Assembly: GCA_902789325.1 (NCBI GenBank)
Contig: CADANN010000017.1
Location: 57,788 to 121,787, forward strand
Source: an uncultured Spirochaetaceae bacterium
GTDB lineage: Bacteria; Spirochaetota; Spirochaetia; Treponematales; Treponemataceae
Reading direction: 5' to 3'
Length of the DNA stretch: 64,000 bases
Below the pieces are notes generated by a model, which did not search any database, was not told where the DNA came from, and saw nothing but the letters and a program-made list of their open reading frames with translations. Made by a program: the position numbers and the translations under genes. Shown in pieces: positions 41,701 through 51,373 of the stretch; the stretch's first letter is position 1; every line of letters starts with the position of its first letter.

Positions 41701-43112
41701 TTTGCACCTCCTTCTGCTTTTTCTGCATTTGCTTTAGCTGCAGCTTTTGCCTTTTCTTCAGCCATCTTCTGGCGAACAAGACCTTTTCCAAGCCTGATTC
41801 TCTGAATGAGATTTACTTTTGCAGGACAAACAAATGCACAGCATCCACATTCAATACAATCCATCAAACCAAAGCTCTTTGCTTTATCAAGATTTCCAGC
41901 TTTAAGTTCACGAACAATCAAAGCCGGAGAAAGACGCATAGCACATTTTGCAACACAGCTTCCGCAGGAAATACACTGACTTTCTTCTTCAAGGAAAGTT
42001 TCTTTTTCTGTAAGGAAGGTTACACCGCTGGTACCTTTTGCGACTGGGAAATCTGCACTTGCCATTGCAAAGCCCATCATAGGACCACCACTGATGATTT
42101 TTACTGCACCCTGAACTGAATCTTCTGCTTTAAGGGTAAATACATCAGGCATAAGATCACTTACAATTGTTCCAACAGGAACTCTTACATTCACTGGCTT
42201 TTCTACTGCACCACCGCTGATTGTAAGTGAACGTTCAATAAGCGGCATACCAAGTCTAAAAGCATCAGATATAGCGCAGACTGTACCAACGTTAGAAATT
42301 ACACAGCCTGCATCTGCCGGAAGTTTAGCACTTGGAATCTCTCGGCCAACACTTGCAGAAACAATAAACTTTTCGGCACCCTGTGGATATTTTGTCTGCA
42401 CAAGACATACAGAAATCAAATCATTTTTACCAGCTTCATTAATTGCCTTTTCAAGTTCCGGCAAAAGATAAGCCTTGTTATCTTCAAGAACAATTATTCC
42501 TTTTGCGTGACCAGTTCCGCCCTTTCCACCGTTTACTATATGAAGAACAATAGAAAGTCCATCAATAACTTTTGATGGCTGTTCAAGCATAGTGCGTTCA
42601 TCACAAGTTAGATATGGCTCACACTCAGCGGCATTTACAAGTACGTAATCTATTATCTTATCAGCAGGAGGATTAAGTTTTACATGGGCTGGGAATGATG
42701 CTCCACCCATACCAACAATACCTGCTTCACGAACACGTTTTAAACAATCATCTTTAGAAGATTCAAACGGATCTAATACAGGTAATAAGGTTTCACGTCC
42801 TGCATCATCAGCTTCAATAACAATGCATGGAGCCATACCATTACCGGTAACAAGACAGTTTTGAATCTTTTTGATTTTTCCAGATACAGAAGAATGAACA
42901 GGACAGTTCATAAAGCCTTCGCCATTTGCAATTATCTGTCCTTTTGCAACTTCATCGCCAACTTTTACAACTGGCTGATTTGGGGCTCCCCCCATTGTAA
43001 CCGGTATAGTTACCGTTTTACTTGCAGGGAACGCAGGAGTAATAGGACACTGGTTGCTCAGTTCCTTATACTCTTTAGGGTGAATTCCACCCTTAAATGT
43101 TTTTGCTCTCAT
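41697..43112 (-). CDS. rnfC: Rnf complex NADH-side subunit RnfC
   Basis: The 471-residue protein is the soluble subunit that exchanges electrons with NAD(H). It shows an N-terminal barrel (QPVVKVGDEVAKGQIIANGE), the flavin/NADH loop GIVGMGGASFPAHVKL, YVLVNAAECEPYLTCDE, an SLBB-like domain and two iron-sulfur motifs CISCGSCVAKCAM and CIECGCCAFVCP. A Lys/Ala-rich tail ends the protein. It starts the rnfCDGEAB operon. A TTGCAA-17-TATAAT promoter ends 9 nt before the ATG, with at best a weak GAAG ribosome binding site. Confidence 0.95.
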   Translation of the reverse strand: MRAKTFKGGIHPKEYKELSNQCPITPAFPASKTVTIPVTMGGAPNQPVVKVGDEVAKGQIIANGEGFMNCPVHSSVSGKIKKIQNCLVTGNGMAPCIVIEADDAGRETLLPVLDPFESSKDDCLKRVREAGIVGMGGASFPAHVKLNPPADKIIDYVLVNAAECEPYLTCDERTMLEQPSKVIDGLSIVLHIVNGGKGGTGHAKGIIVLEDNKAYLLPELEKAINEAGKNDLISVCLVQTKYPQGAEKFIVSASVGREIPSAKLPADAGCVISNVGTVCAISDAFRLGMPLIERSLTISGGAVEKPVNVRVPVGTIVSDLMPDVFTLKAEDSVQGAVKIISGGPMMGFAMASADFPVAKGTSGVTFLTEKETFLEEESQCISCGSCVAKCAMRLSPALIVRELKAGNLDKAKSFGLMDCIECGCCAFVCPAKVNLIQRIRLGKGLVRQKMAEEKAKAAAKANAEKAEGGAK

Positions 43113-43121
43113 AATTCTTCA

Positions 43122-43150
43122 ATTATAACTCTGCTTTTATCAACTTGCAA
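43122..43150 (-). promoter_or_regulatory. Promoter of the rnf operon
   Basis: On the minus strand TTGCAA (43150-43145), a 17-bp spacer and TATAAT (43127-43122). The start codon follows 9 nt later, giving a leader of no more than about three nucleotides. Confidence 0.7.
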
Positions 43151-43220
43151 GAACGATAAACTTGGAATTATTTCAAAAAAAATATTTTCTATTTTTAAAT
43201 TTTAGATTTATAATTTTTGT

Positions 43221-45140
43221 ATGGGCAAACTTGATTCCCTGAAAAAATTTTTAGGGATAGAAAATTTTACAAAATACACGAGAGAGTACTTTGATAAATC
43301 AAACATACGCTCAAGTTTATATGTTTCATCTGTAGTAATTATCCTTGAATTATGGATGATTATTTCAACTCTATTTTTCCAGTTCTTTGGAGATTTAAAC
43401 CGTTCAAAACACTGGCTCATTACACATATTGGATGCTATGCTTTACTTCTGATTTCTGCCTGTATTCTTTTTACATATTCCCTTTTGCATCACAAAAAAA
43501 TTGTACAAAATCATAAAGCATGGCTTGCAATCCGTTTTATATTTTCTATAGTTGCAATTGGTTTCGGTATTTATATTTCTTTTATGGATTACTTAAAAGG
43601 TGAACAGTTTATAACACTGATGACTATGACAATCTTTGTTTTCTGCTTCACTGTTTGGCGCCCGATTTACACTATTCTATTTCTTTTTCTTTCATACGGA
43701 TTTTTCTTTATTATTTGTAATCATGCAAATCCAGCTACTTATGCAACAAAAGTAAATCTTACGATTGTTCTCATTACAATCACAATTAGTGCCATAAATG
43801 CATACACACAGAAACTTAATGAAGCAAAAAAAGACGAAAGACTTGAACAGGCTCACGATATTCTTTTAAAGCTTTCTATTAGTGATGAAGTAACAGGTAT
43901 TGCTAATATGAACTATTTTCGCGGTCAGGCTCTTGAAAAAATGCAGAGTAAAGAAACTGTCGTAGAAAATATGATTTATCTTTTTCTCGATATTGAAAAC
44001 TTTAAAACCCTTAATCAAAAATATGGCTTTTGGGAAGGAAATTCTTTCTTAAAAAATATTGCTGATATTCTAAATACCCTTTTTGAAAACTCTCTTGTTG
44101 CACATTTTTCAAATGATAATTATGTAATTCTTACAGAAAATAAAAACATCAAAGAAAAGATTCTGGAACTTTGCAAAAAGATTTCTGAATTTAAATATGA
44201 TATAAAGCTTGGGCTTAAAGTTGGTGCTTACAAACCTCAGAATAAAGACGAATTACCTTTGGTTGCCTGTGACTATGCACGTTATGCCTGCTATTCAATC
44301 AAAAAGAATTATAACATTACATACAGTGAATATGATGAAGCAATGGCTTTGTGCTTCCAGAAAAAACAGTACATTATTAATAACTTTGATCAGGCAATTG
44401 AAAATGAACACATTAAAGTTTTCTATCAGCCGGTCGTAGATGCTAAAACCGGAAATGTTTGTGGTTTAGAAGCCCTCTCCCGCTGGGATGATCCTACTTA
44501 TGGATTCCTTCCACCAGGAGACTTTATTGAAACACTTGAAGAATACCATCAGATACACAGACTCGATATGTTTGTTGTAGACAGAGTTTGCCGCGATATA
44601 GATGCAGCAAAAAAAGCCGGCCGAAAAGTTCTGCCAATTTCCTTAAATTTTTCACGTTTAGATTTTGATTCATTGAATCTTGCAAAAGAAGTTGGTGACT
44701 GCCTTGAAAAATACAACATTGATAAAACTGCAATTCATATAGAAGTAACAGAAAGCACCCTCTCTGAAGATGATGAAAAACTAAAAGAAGAACTAAAGAG
44801 TTTCCGCTCTCAGGGCTATGCTCTATGGCTTGATGATTTTGGATCAGGTTATTCGGGACTAAATGTTCTTAAGGAATATGATTTTGATTTGATTAAGATT
44901 GATATGAAATTCCTTTCAAATTTCAATGGTAACAAAAAGGCTCCTCAGATTCTAAAAAATGTAATTAATCTTGCAAAAGATCTCGGAATGCAGACTCTGA
45001 CAGAAGGCGTAGAAACACAAGAAGCCTACGAATTCCTACGAGAAAATGGCTGCGAAAAATTACAGGGCTATCTTTTTGGAAAGCCTATGTCAAAACAGGA
45101 TTTTTTATCTAAATTAAGTAACAGCACTTACACTATTTAG
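43221..45140 (+). CDS. Membrane GGDEF-EAL protein, probable c-di-GMP phosphodiesterase
   Basis: The 639-residue protein has an N-terminal membrane domain of about five or six helices (about 35-200), a GGDEF domain (about 215-345) and an EAL domain (about 385-632). The EAL domain keeps the catalytic signature: EAL at 417-419 and DDFGSGYSGL from 538. The GGDEF signature is SNDNY (297-301), so cyclase activity is lost. The protein should hydrolyse c-di-GMP, probably with the degenerate GGDEF as a sensor of nucleotide. A TATAAT box (43209-43214) lies 6 nt before the ATG, with only a weak -35, and there is no Shine-Dalgarno sequence. It is divergent from rnfC. Confidence 0.88.
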   Translation: MGKLDSLKKFLGIENFTKYTREYFDKSNIRSSLYVSSVVIILELWMIISTLFFQFFGDLNRSKHWLITHIGCYALLLISACILFTYSLLHHKKIVQNHKAWLAIRFIFSIVAIGFGIYISFMDYLKGEQFITLMTMTIFVFCFTVWRPIYTILFLFLSYGFFFIICNHANPATYATKVNLTIVLITITISAINAYTQKLNEAKKDERLEQAHDILLKLSISDEVTGIANMNYFRGQALEKMQSKETVVENMIYLFLDIENFKTLNQKYGFWEGNSFLKNIADILNTLFENSLVAHFSNDNYVILTENKNIKEKILELCKKISEFKYDIKLGLKVGAYKPQNKDELPLVACDYARYACYSIKKNYNITYSEYDEAMALCFQKKQYIINNFDQAIENEHIKVFYQPVVDAKTGNVCGLEALSRWDDPTYGFLPPGDFIETLEEYHQIHRLDMFVVDRVCRDIDAAKKAGRKVLPISLNFSRLDFDSLNLAKEVGDCLEKYNIDKTAIHIEVTESTLSEDDEKLKEELKSFRSQGYALWLDDFGSGYSGLNVLKEYDFDLIKIDMKFLSNFNGNKKAPQILKNVINLAKDLGMQTLTEGVETQEAYEFLRENGCEKLQGYLFGKPMSKQDFLSKLSNSTYTI

Positions 45141-45229
45141 GCAGAAGGGCAATTTGCGTTAAAAAAAAGAAGCTTCCCAATCTAGGAAGCTTTTAGAGAA
45201 GCGGCAGAAGGGCAATTTGCGTTAAAAAA
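45140..45229. repeat. Direct repeats derived from the tRNA-Gly 3' end and its terminator
   Basis: A 27-bp sequence starting GGCAGAAGGGCAATTTGC and ending in a run of A occurs at 45140-45166 and 45203-45229. The copy at 45203 begins with the tRNA-Gly 3' end (GCGGCAGAAGGG). Between them lies a hairpin AAGCTTCC/GGAAGCTT (45170-45177, 45185-45192) nearly equal to the real tRNA terminator at 45336-45360. This is tandem duplication debris. Confidence 0.75.
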
Positions 45230-45249
45230 TTGCGCCTAGCAATTTTAGC

Positions 45250-45307
45250 AAATTGGGCACGAGATTTATCGAGTGGCCGAACCCCTTGGGGTTCGACTCC
45301 CGCCGTC
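45250..45307. other. Degenerate tRNA-like remnant
   Basis: On the plus strand a GAGTGGCCGAA segment, as in D arms of serine or leucine tRNAs, runs directly into GGGGTTCGACTCCC, a T arm. The intervening anticodon arm is missing, and the T stem has two mismatches. CGAACCCC (45278-45285) pairs with GGGGTTCG (45288-45295). I read it as a decayed tRNA fragment, not a working gene. Confidence 0.45.
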
Positions 45308-45327
45308 AAAAAAACAAATAGCGTGTT

Positions 45328-45360
45328 AAAAAAATAAAGCTTCCCAAATTAGGAAGCTTT
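45328..45360 (-). terminator. Intrinsic terminator of tRNA-Gly
   Basis: On the minus strand AAAGCTTCC (45360-45352) pairs with GGAAGCTTT (45344-45336), followed by A and seven T residues (45334-45328). It begins 6 nt after the tRNA. Confidence 0.85.
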
Positions 45361-45366
45361 CAGTAG

Positions 45367-45439
45367 AGCGGCAGAAGGGAGTCGAACCCTCGTCATCAGC
45401 TTGGAAGGCTGAGATAATGAGCCGTTATATGACTGCCGC
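45367..45439 (-). tRNA. tRNA-Gly (anticodon TCC)
   Basis: A 73-nt cloverleaf: acceptor stem GCGGCAG/CTGCCGC, anticodon stem TCAGC/GCTGA around CTTCCAA with anticodon TCC, and T arm GAGGG-TTCGACT-CCCTT. The D stem is weak (ATAT/TTAT with one mismatch). The 3' CCA is not encoded. It decodes GGA/GGG codons. Confidence 0.92.
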
Positions 45440-45524
45440 AAGTGATGTATTTAATATATATTTTTAGAGCATTTTGGTCAATACCTAAAAACATATTTTT
45501 TTAAAATTTCTTAATTTTTCTTTA

Positions 45525-47177
45525 TCAAATCTTTTTGAAATCAACCTGTCCTTTATTTCTAAAAGTCTGTATTCGATTCTTTTTTGGACGCAGATTTTCT
45601 GTAAAATATCTTATGTCAGAGGCATAGTCTGAGGCTACATATTCAGCATCGTAATTAAGTGTAATTGTTTCAGATTTTCCTGTATCTGTAGTCCGAGAAA
45701 TTGCCCCATAAAACTTTACAATATCTTCTGTAGCTTGATAGTATCGCATAAGATTTTTTGATTTAAACTGTCCCTGCAGGAATGCTAACTGTATTTTCTC
45801 TATTTCCAGGTGAGGCTCACAACATCCTTTAGCACAGGATTTTTCGCAGATTTCAGAATATTCATTGTAAAATAGTTCAAATAATTTTGCGGGTTTGTAT
45901 TTTAAAACACGGCATACTGAATTAAACCATGGGACTGCCCTTCCCGCATTATAAAAATACGAACATGCTTTTGAAAGTTTTTCAGCTCTTTTCATATCAT
46001 CAGGAGTAAACTCTTTTGTTTTTATAACATGATATGGCGGTTCTTTTTCCCAAACAAGTCCAAGACTTTCTGCTCTGTCAAACAAGTCTGTTCCAGGTAA
46101 AACTGAAAGACAGAAAATCTCAAGATTATTTGGATATTGTGAAATCGCAAAATCTATTCCATCTCTGAAAGAACCAAAACTTTCTCCAGGGAGTCCGAAG
46201 ATTAAATCAAGCCCAAAAGTTACGCCTTCTTCATTTAAGATAGAAAGCCCTTTGCAGAATTTCTTTTTATCAAATGGTCGGTTTACAAGTTTAAGCGTTT
46301 GTTCATTTGCACTTTGCAAACCTATCTGAAGTGCACAAGGAATGCTGGTAAACTCCCGAGCCAGTTCCCGGTCCATTAGTTCTGCACGAGCTTCAAAGTA
46401 ATAAAATGTATCAGGAGTTTTTTTGGCAATAAGACGAAGAAGCTCTACTGCCCTTTTTTTATTAACGTTATAAGTTGGATCTAATACAAAAACCTGAGGA
46501 ACTTTCTTTTTAGCAAACAGTTCAAGTTCTGCTTTTATGCGCTCCATTGGAAATAGTCTTACTGTTTTTTCACCTTTTGATTCATAACAATATGCACACT
46601 TAAAAGGACAGCCACGTGCAAGTTCCCATAAAGCACCTTCGTATTCAGAAGGATCAATTATTCCATCTAAGTATGGAGAATGGATTACAGTAAGGTCGGG
46701 AGATGGAGAAATTATCACTCTGTCTGATTTTTCAGACTTTTTCATTAAAATTTCAGAAATCAATTTTGGAACAGAAACTTCACCTTCACCACTTACGGTA
46801 TAATCAAAATCTTTATAAAAGGAAGGATGGGCTGTAATCTCAGGTCCTCCTGCAATGCAGACATATCCTTTTGCTCTAAGGATTTTAGCTGCAGCAGAAA
46901 GAATCTTGATATTCCATACAAAGCATGAAAAACAAAAAACAACCTGCTCAGCACTCTCTGCTTTTTCAATTAGTTTTTCTGCAATATATTTTGCTGCAAG
47001 AACGCTTTCTTTTGGAAAATCTTTATCTTCAAGACAAAATGCTTTTAGAGAAACTTCACACTTATCTTTTAATTCTGGACTATGATTAATTGCAGAAGCA
47101 ACGCAAGCAGCCCCTAACGGCAAAGCCTGAGGAGATTTTTCTATAAGTAAAGTTGTACAAATTACCGGAACTGGCAA
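45525..47177 (-). CDS. B12-binding-domain radical SAM protein (DUF4080-type)
   Basis: The 550-residue protein has an N-terminal cobalamin-binding-like Rossmann domain (about 1-150), a radical SAM domain with the [4Fe-4S] motif CPFKCAYC (about 192-199), followed by FVLDPTYNVNKKRA and GLDLIFGLPGES, and a C-terminal extension (about 400-550) of the DUF4080 kind. Cobalamin-dependent radical SAM enzymes often methylate unactivated carbons; the substrate is unknown here. The B12 domain lacks an obvious DxHxxG motif. It starts with TTG directly after the hydrogenase stop, with GGAAGG upstream, so it is translationally coupled with the hydrogenase. Confidence 0.8.
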   Translation of the reverse strand: MPVPVICTTLLIEKSPQALPLGAACVASAINHSPELKDKCEVSLKAFCLEDKDFPKESVLAAKYIAEKLIEKAESAEQVVFCFSCFVWNIKILSAAAKILRAKGYVCIAGGPEITAHPSFYKDFDYTVSGEGEVSVPKLISEILMKKSEKSDRVIISPSPDLTVIHSPYLDGIIDPSEYEGALWELARGCPFKCAYCYESKGEKTVRLFPMERIKAELELFAKKKVPQVFVLDPTYNVNKKRAVELLRLIAKKTPDTFYYFEARAELMDRELAREFTSIPCALQIGLQSANEQTLKLVNRPFDKKKFCKGLSILNEEGVTFGLDLIFGLPGESFGSFRDGIDFAISQYPNNLEIFCLSVLPGTDLFDRAESLGLVWEKEPPYHVIKTKEFTPDDMKRAEKLSKACSYFYNAGRAVPWFNSVCRVLKYKPAKLFELFYNEYSEICEKSCAKGCCEPHLEIEKIQLAFLQGQFKSKNLMRYYQATEDIVKFYGAISRTTDTGKSETITLNYDAEYVASDYASDIRYFTENLRPKKNRIQTFRNKGQVDFKKI

Positions 47178-48629
47178 CTATTTTCCTTCCTTTACATATT
47201 TATCCAGCTGAACGTTTGCAAGATTTACTTTCTGAACAACACAAGGACCTGCAACACATCCACCTTCACAACTCATAACTTCTACAAGATTTCCGTCACC
47301 TTCTTTTGCTTCAACACGGCCGGCATTGATTTCTCCATAATAGCGGAGTTTTTTCATACCTTCTTTATTAAGACCATTAATTACATCAAGTTTCAGAATT
47401 GAAGGATCCGCCAGACGACATCTTACAGCTTCTGCAACACCACCAGTTCTTGCAAAATTACGACCACTTGCAGTTGGAATATCATCTTTTTTCAATGATT
47501 CAAGTTTCGTAACATTGATTCCTTTTGCTTCGAAAAATGCTGAAAGTTCTTCTGCAGTAATTACATAATTAACTAATTCATCATCAAAACCTTCTCGTCG
47601 TTTAGCAAGACAAGGTCCCACAAAAACTGTCACACATTCAGGATCATCTTTTTTAGCAATTTCAGCAGTGTAATGCATTGGACTTCTTGTTTCACTTACA
47701 CATGGATCGAGATCTGGTACATGAATATGAACTGCACGTACATAAGCTGAACAGCATGATGTTGTCATCAACTTGTCGCCTCGCTTCATACGCTCTGTAA
47801 ATTCAGCTGCTTCCCGATCCGCACAAATATCAGCTCCCTGTGCTACTTCATATATAGTTGTAAATCCCAGTTGCTGCATTCCATGTTCAAGTTGACCTGC
47901 ACTGCATTTAAACTGAGAGGCAATTGATGGTGCGTACATAACACTTACCCTTCTGCCCGACATTATGTGTTTAATAACATCAACAAGCTGGCTTTTATCC
48001 ATCATCGCACCAAAAGGACATTCCTGCATACATTTTCCGCAGTAAATACACTTATGAAAATCAATAACTTCGTGACCATCTTCACCTTTTGAAATTGCAC
48101 CTACAGGACAAGCAGCTTCGCAAGGTACGGTAATCTTGATAATTGCATGATATGGACAGTTTTGTTCACATAAACCGCAGTGGATACATTTATCAGGATC
48201 AATATGTGCATGATGAACAATATGAATTGCTTTTTTAGGACAGTTCATCATACATGGACGTGCAAAACAGCCCTGACAAGCATTTGTAACCATAAAATTT
48301 TGTTTTACACAACCATTACAAGCTTCGTGTAAAACTGTAATCATTGGCCAGGTAGGACTTTTTCTCTTTAATGCTTCGCGGGCATAATCATCAAGTTCAT
48401 TTAAATCATTATAATTTTCAACCGAAATTCCCATACGTGCAAGAAGACGCATTCTCAATAATTCACGGTCATGATATATACAACAACCAATTGGAGCTGT
48501 TCCAGCCGGTCGCATTTCTACAGGTATTTTATTTATTTTTCTGGAATCTAATTCACCATCAAGCTGTAATTTTGCAATCCTAACAAGTAACTCTCTCTTT
48601 ACATTATTAGCATTATTATTAATATTCAT
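47178..48629 (-). CDS. Monomeric [FeFe] hydrogenase (group B-like)
   Basis: The 483-residue protein combines N-terminal 4Fe-4S ferredoxin domains ([35 protein letters not shown] at about 121-205) with an [FeFe] hydrogenase large-subunit domain. The H-cluster motifs are TSCCS (290-294), [10 protein letters not shown] (339 on) and [12 protein letters not shown] near 447. The first motif has Ser where most hydrogenases have Pro. The hydrogenase should exchange electrons with ferredoxin, making or taking up H2. Group B assignment is from the domain order and is tentative. It is paired with a radical SAM protein downstream. A TTGATT-17-TATTAT promoter ends 6 nt before the ATG. Confidence 0.88.
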   Translation of the reverse strand: MNINNNANNVKRELLVRIAKLQLDGELDSRKINKIPVEMRPAGTAPIGCCIYHDRELLRMRLLARMGISVENYNDLNELDDYAREALKRKSPTWPMITVLHEACNGCVKQNFMVTNACQGCFARPCMMNCPKKAIHIVHHAHIDPDKCIHCGLCEQNCPYHAIIKITVPCEAACPVGAISKGEDGHEVIDFHKCIYCGKCMQECPFGAMMDKSQLVDVIKHIMSGRRVSVMYAPSIASQFKCSAGQLEHGMQQLGFTTIYEVAQGADICADREAAEFTERMKRGDKLMTTSCCSAYVRAVHIHVPDLDPCVSETRSPMHYTAEIAKKDDPECVTVFVGPCLAKRREGFDDELVNYVITAEELSAFFEAKGINVTKLESLKKDDIPTASGRNFARTGGVAEAVRCRLADPSILKLDVINGLNKEGMKKLRYYGEINAGRVEAKEGDGNLVEVMSCEGGCVAGPCVVQKVNLANVQLDKYVKEGK

Positions 48630-48635
48630 TCTACA

Positions 48636-48664
48636 ATAATATCAATATTTTATTTGCCAATCAA
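48636..48664 (-). promoter_or_regulatory. Promoter of the hydrogenase gene
   Basis: On the minus strand TTGATT (48664-48659), a 17-bp spacer and TATTAT (48641-48636). The ATG at 48629 is 6 nt further, which predicts a leaderless mRNA. Confidence 0.65.
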
Positions 48665-48709
48665 TCAATTATATTCTATTATTATAATGTTAAAATTAAG
48701 CGAGGTAAT

Positions 48710-50329
48710 ATGGCTAGTATAAACGAAAGATTTTTTCCACCTAAAGAAGTTTATGATAAACTTTCAATTCGTGAACAGGAACAGCTTACTCTATTAACTG
48801 GTTCAAATCTTGTTTTTATGCTCCTATTCTTCATATTTGGATTAGTACTGTTTATATTCAAATATATAATTGTTGGTGCTGGAGGAATGTTTATTTTAGC
48901 CTTTTTTGGAACATCTCTCTATTTTATAAAAAAAGGTCACATTCATCTTGGGGCCTGGATTACTACCTGTGCAATAATATTTGTAAGTTCAGTTGAATGC
49001 TGTGGAGCTCCCTTTTCAGTTTCAAATTATCTGCCATATAGAGATTCCTGTTTTATTGCAGTTATGTCTATTTGTAATTATGTAATTTCCATGCGTCATA
49101 ATCAGCTTATATTTTTCTTTGGAGCTGATTCACTTGTTTGGATAATTACAAATATCTTTAGATATAGACCAATTTATATTGCGAATCCCGGTACCTCAGT
49201 AATGAATATTGTTATTTGTTCTCTGGCAATCATTACAACAAATATCTGTATTCTTTTAATTGACCGATTTACAAGACGTGTTGTAAAAATTGCAGATGAT
49301 AATGAGCAAAAATCAAGTCAGGCTTTTGAAAAAATCACAAAAGTTATTAATGATACAAAAGAAGGCCTTGATATCGGAAAACAGCTTTCTGCATCAACAG
49401 CAAAGGCTGCTAACAGCGTAGAAGAAATCAATAATCTTTATAACTACATCAACAGTGAAACAGCAACACTCAGTTCTGAAGCAGTTACTATTAAAGATTC
49501 AAGCTTCCAGATTAATGATAAAGCAGACCAGATGAAACTCAGTGTTCAAAGCCAGAGCAATGCTATTTCTTCTACTTCTGCAGCCCTTAATGAAATGTCT
49601 GCAAGCCTTACAAATATAAGCAGTATTGCAAATGAACAGCGTTCCGGAATGAATGCAATTGTAGACAACCTTGATTCCCAGATGAAGCTTCTTCAAAATC
49701 TTGTTAATGACATGATTAAAGTAAAAGAGTCTTCAGCTAAAGTTTCAACTTTCGTAGAAGCCGTAAACAAGATTTCTTCACAGACAGGTTTACTTGCCAT
49801 GAACGCTTCTATTGAAGCTGCACATGCTGGTGCTTTGGGTAAAGGATTCTCTGTAATTGCCTCTGAAATCCGCAAACTTTCTGAAGAAACTACAAAGAAT
49901 GCACAGAAGATTACAGACACTCTCCAGGAAAACGAAACCATCGTTAATACTACATCTGAATCAGTAACTTCTTTTTCTGAATATACAAAAACAACAACAG
50001 AACAACTCCGCAAAACTATTCAGGTAATGGAGGAAATCCTTTCTGGCGTTTCTGAAATTGATACTGGTACCCGCGAAGTAATGAATGCCCTAACCCGTAT
50101 TGTTGATGATGCAAATAATAATACTCAGCTTGCGGAAGGTGTTGCCAGTGAAATTATTCAGCAGAACTCTGCACTTCAGAATATTTCAAACGGAACAGAA
50201 CAATTACAGATTAAAGTAAGCAGTCTTGAGGATTTGCTTTCAAATATTCGCGATGCTATTGCCGAAATCGATAGCAATGCTTCTGCTAATGAAATCGTAG
50301 CTGCAAAGATTTCTGGTGCGCTCGACTAA
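48710..50329 (+). CDS. Methyl-accepting chemotaxis protein
   Basis: The 539-residue receptor has an N-terminal membrane part of about six helices (about 30-190) with little periplasmic domain, then a long coiled-coil signalling region. The hairpin tip is clear: [20 protein letters not shown] followed by [20 protein letters not shown]. It passes signals to CheW and CheA at the flagellar motor. Six-helix sensor parts of this kind may sense membrane or redox state; this is inference. GAGG precedes the ATG and a TATAAT lies at 48683-48688. It is divergent from the hydrogenase gene, with which it may share control. Confidence 0.9.
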   Translation: MASINERFFPPKEVYDKLSIREQEQLTLLTGSNLVFMLLFFIFGLVLFIFKYIIVGAGGMFILAFFGTSLYFIKKGHIHLGAWITTCAIIFVSSVECCGAPFSVSNYLPYRDSCFIAVMSICNYVISMRHNQLIFFFGADSLVWIITNIFRYRPIYIANPGTSVMNIVICSLAIITTNICILLIDRFTRRVVKIADDNEQKSSQAFEKITKVINDTKEGLDIGKQLSASTAKAANSVEEINNLYNYINSETATLSSEAVTIKDSSFQINDKADQMKLSVQSQSNAISSTSAALNEMSASLTNISSIANEQRSGMNAIVDNLDSQMKLLQNLVNDMIKVKESSAKVSTFVEAVNKISSQTGLLAMNASIEAAHAGALGKGFSVIASEIRKLSEETTKNAQKITDTLQENETIVNTTSESVTSFSEYTKTTTEQLRKTIQVMEEILSGVSEIDTGTREVMNALTRIVDDANNNTQLAEGVASEIIQQNSALQNISNGTEQLQIKVSSLEDLLSNIRDAIAEIDSNASANEIVAAKISGALD

Positions 50330-50337
50330 AAGATATA

Positions 50338-50366
50338 TTAACAAAAAACGATTTATTGATTATAAT
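50338..50366 (+). promoter_or_regulatory. Promoter of the lactate/malate dehydrogenase gene
   Basis: TTAACA (50338-50343), a 17-bp spacer and TATAAT (50361-50366). The leader of about 53 nt contains GGCCGCTTTTGGCC and a GGAG ribosome binding site. Confidence 0.65.
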
Positions 50367-50425
50367 ATTTTAAATAAATTTGGTTTAATATTGGCCGCTT
50401 TTGGCCTTATACAGGAGACAAAAAT

Positions 50426-51367
50426 ATGTCAAGAAAAATTACTATCATCGGTGCAGGACAGGTTGGTTCTACCGTTGCCTATGCCCTTACATTGAAGCAG
50501 ATTGCTTCTGAAATCGTAATCATCGATATCATTAAAGAAAAGGCTATGGGAGAGGCAATGGATATCCGCCAGGGTACTCCATTCATTGGTCCTGTTTACG
50601 TTCACGACGGAGATTATGAGGACGCTAAAGGTTCTGATATTGTCGTATTCACATCCGGTGTTGGTCGCAAACCTGGTCAGTCACGTCTTGACCTTACACA
50701 GACTAACGTTGATATTACTAAGTCTGTAATTCCACAGATTACAAAGGCTGCTCCTAACGCTCTTTACGTTATCGTAGCAAACCCAGTTGATATTTTGACA
50801 TATCAGTTTGTAAAAACTTCTGGTATTCCTGCTAACCGCATTTTTGGTACAGGTACTATGCTTGATACAGCTCGTTTCCGCGCTCGTATTGCAGAAAACT
50901 ACAAGGTAGCTCAGGAAAATGTTCACGGCTATGTATTTGGTGAACACGGAGATTCTTCTTTCGTACCTTGGTCTCTTGCTAATATCGGTTCTATTCCAGT
51001 TGATTCATTTGCTAAGTCTTACCGTGGACCAAAACTCCCAGACTTCGACAAGAACGACGTTGAAGACTATATCCGCAAATCAGGTGGAATCATCATCGCT
51101 GCAAAGAAATGCACAAACTACGCTATTGGTGTAACAACAGCAACACTTTGTGAAGCTTTGAACTACGACACAGATTCAGTTCTTACAATTTCTTCTATGC
51201 TTGATGGCGAATACGGAATTAAAGATGTATGTCTTTCTATTCCTACTGTTATCGGTGGAAACGGAATTAAGGGACGTATTGAAGCTCCTCTTACAGATTC
51301 TGAAATTGAATCTCTCCGCCACAGTGCAGAGTGCCTCAAAGACGTAATCAAACAGGTAAACTTCTAA
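50426..51367 (+). CDS. L-lactate/malate dehydrogenase family enzyme
   Basis: The 313-residue NAD-dependent enzyme belongs to the LDH/MDH family. It shows ITIIGAGQVGSTVAYAL, the substrate loop GVGRKPGQSRLDL, ANPVDILTY, the catalytic pair Asp147/Arg150 (MLDTARFR) and His174 in GEHGDS. The overall look (GEHGDS) is LDH. However, the loop residue that discriminates substrates is Arg81 here, where LDHs have Gln and MDHs have Arg. I therefore leave the symbol empty: it may reduce oxaloacetate rather than pyruvate. It is followed by a repeat-derived terminator and then by fumarase. Confidence 0.88.
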   Translation: MSRKITIIGAGQVGSTVAYALTLKQIASEIVIIDIIKEKAMGEAMDIRQGTPFIGPVYVHDGDYEDAKGSDIVVFTSGVGRKPGQSRLDLTQTNVDITKSVIPQITKAAPNALYVIVANPVDILTYQFVKTSGIPANRIFGTGTMLDTARFRARIAENYKVAQENVHGYVFGEHGDSSFVPWSLANIGSIPVDSFAKSYRGPKLPDFDKNDVEDYIRKSGGIIIAAKKCTNYAIGVTTATLCEALNYDTDSVLTISSMLDGEYGIKDVCLSIPTVIGGNGIKGRIEAPLTDSEIESLRHSAECLKDVIKQVNF

Positions 51368-51373
51368 AATAAA

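Noticed and set aside
45250..45307. A second working tRNA on the plus strand
   Set aside because: D and T arms are present in part, but no anticodon arm or acceptor stem can be folded.
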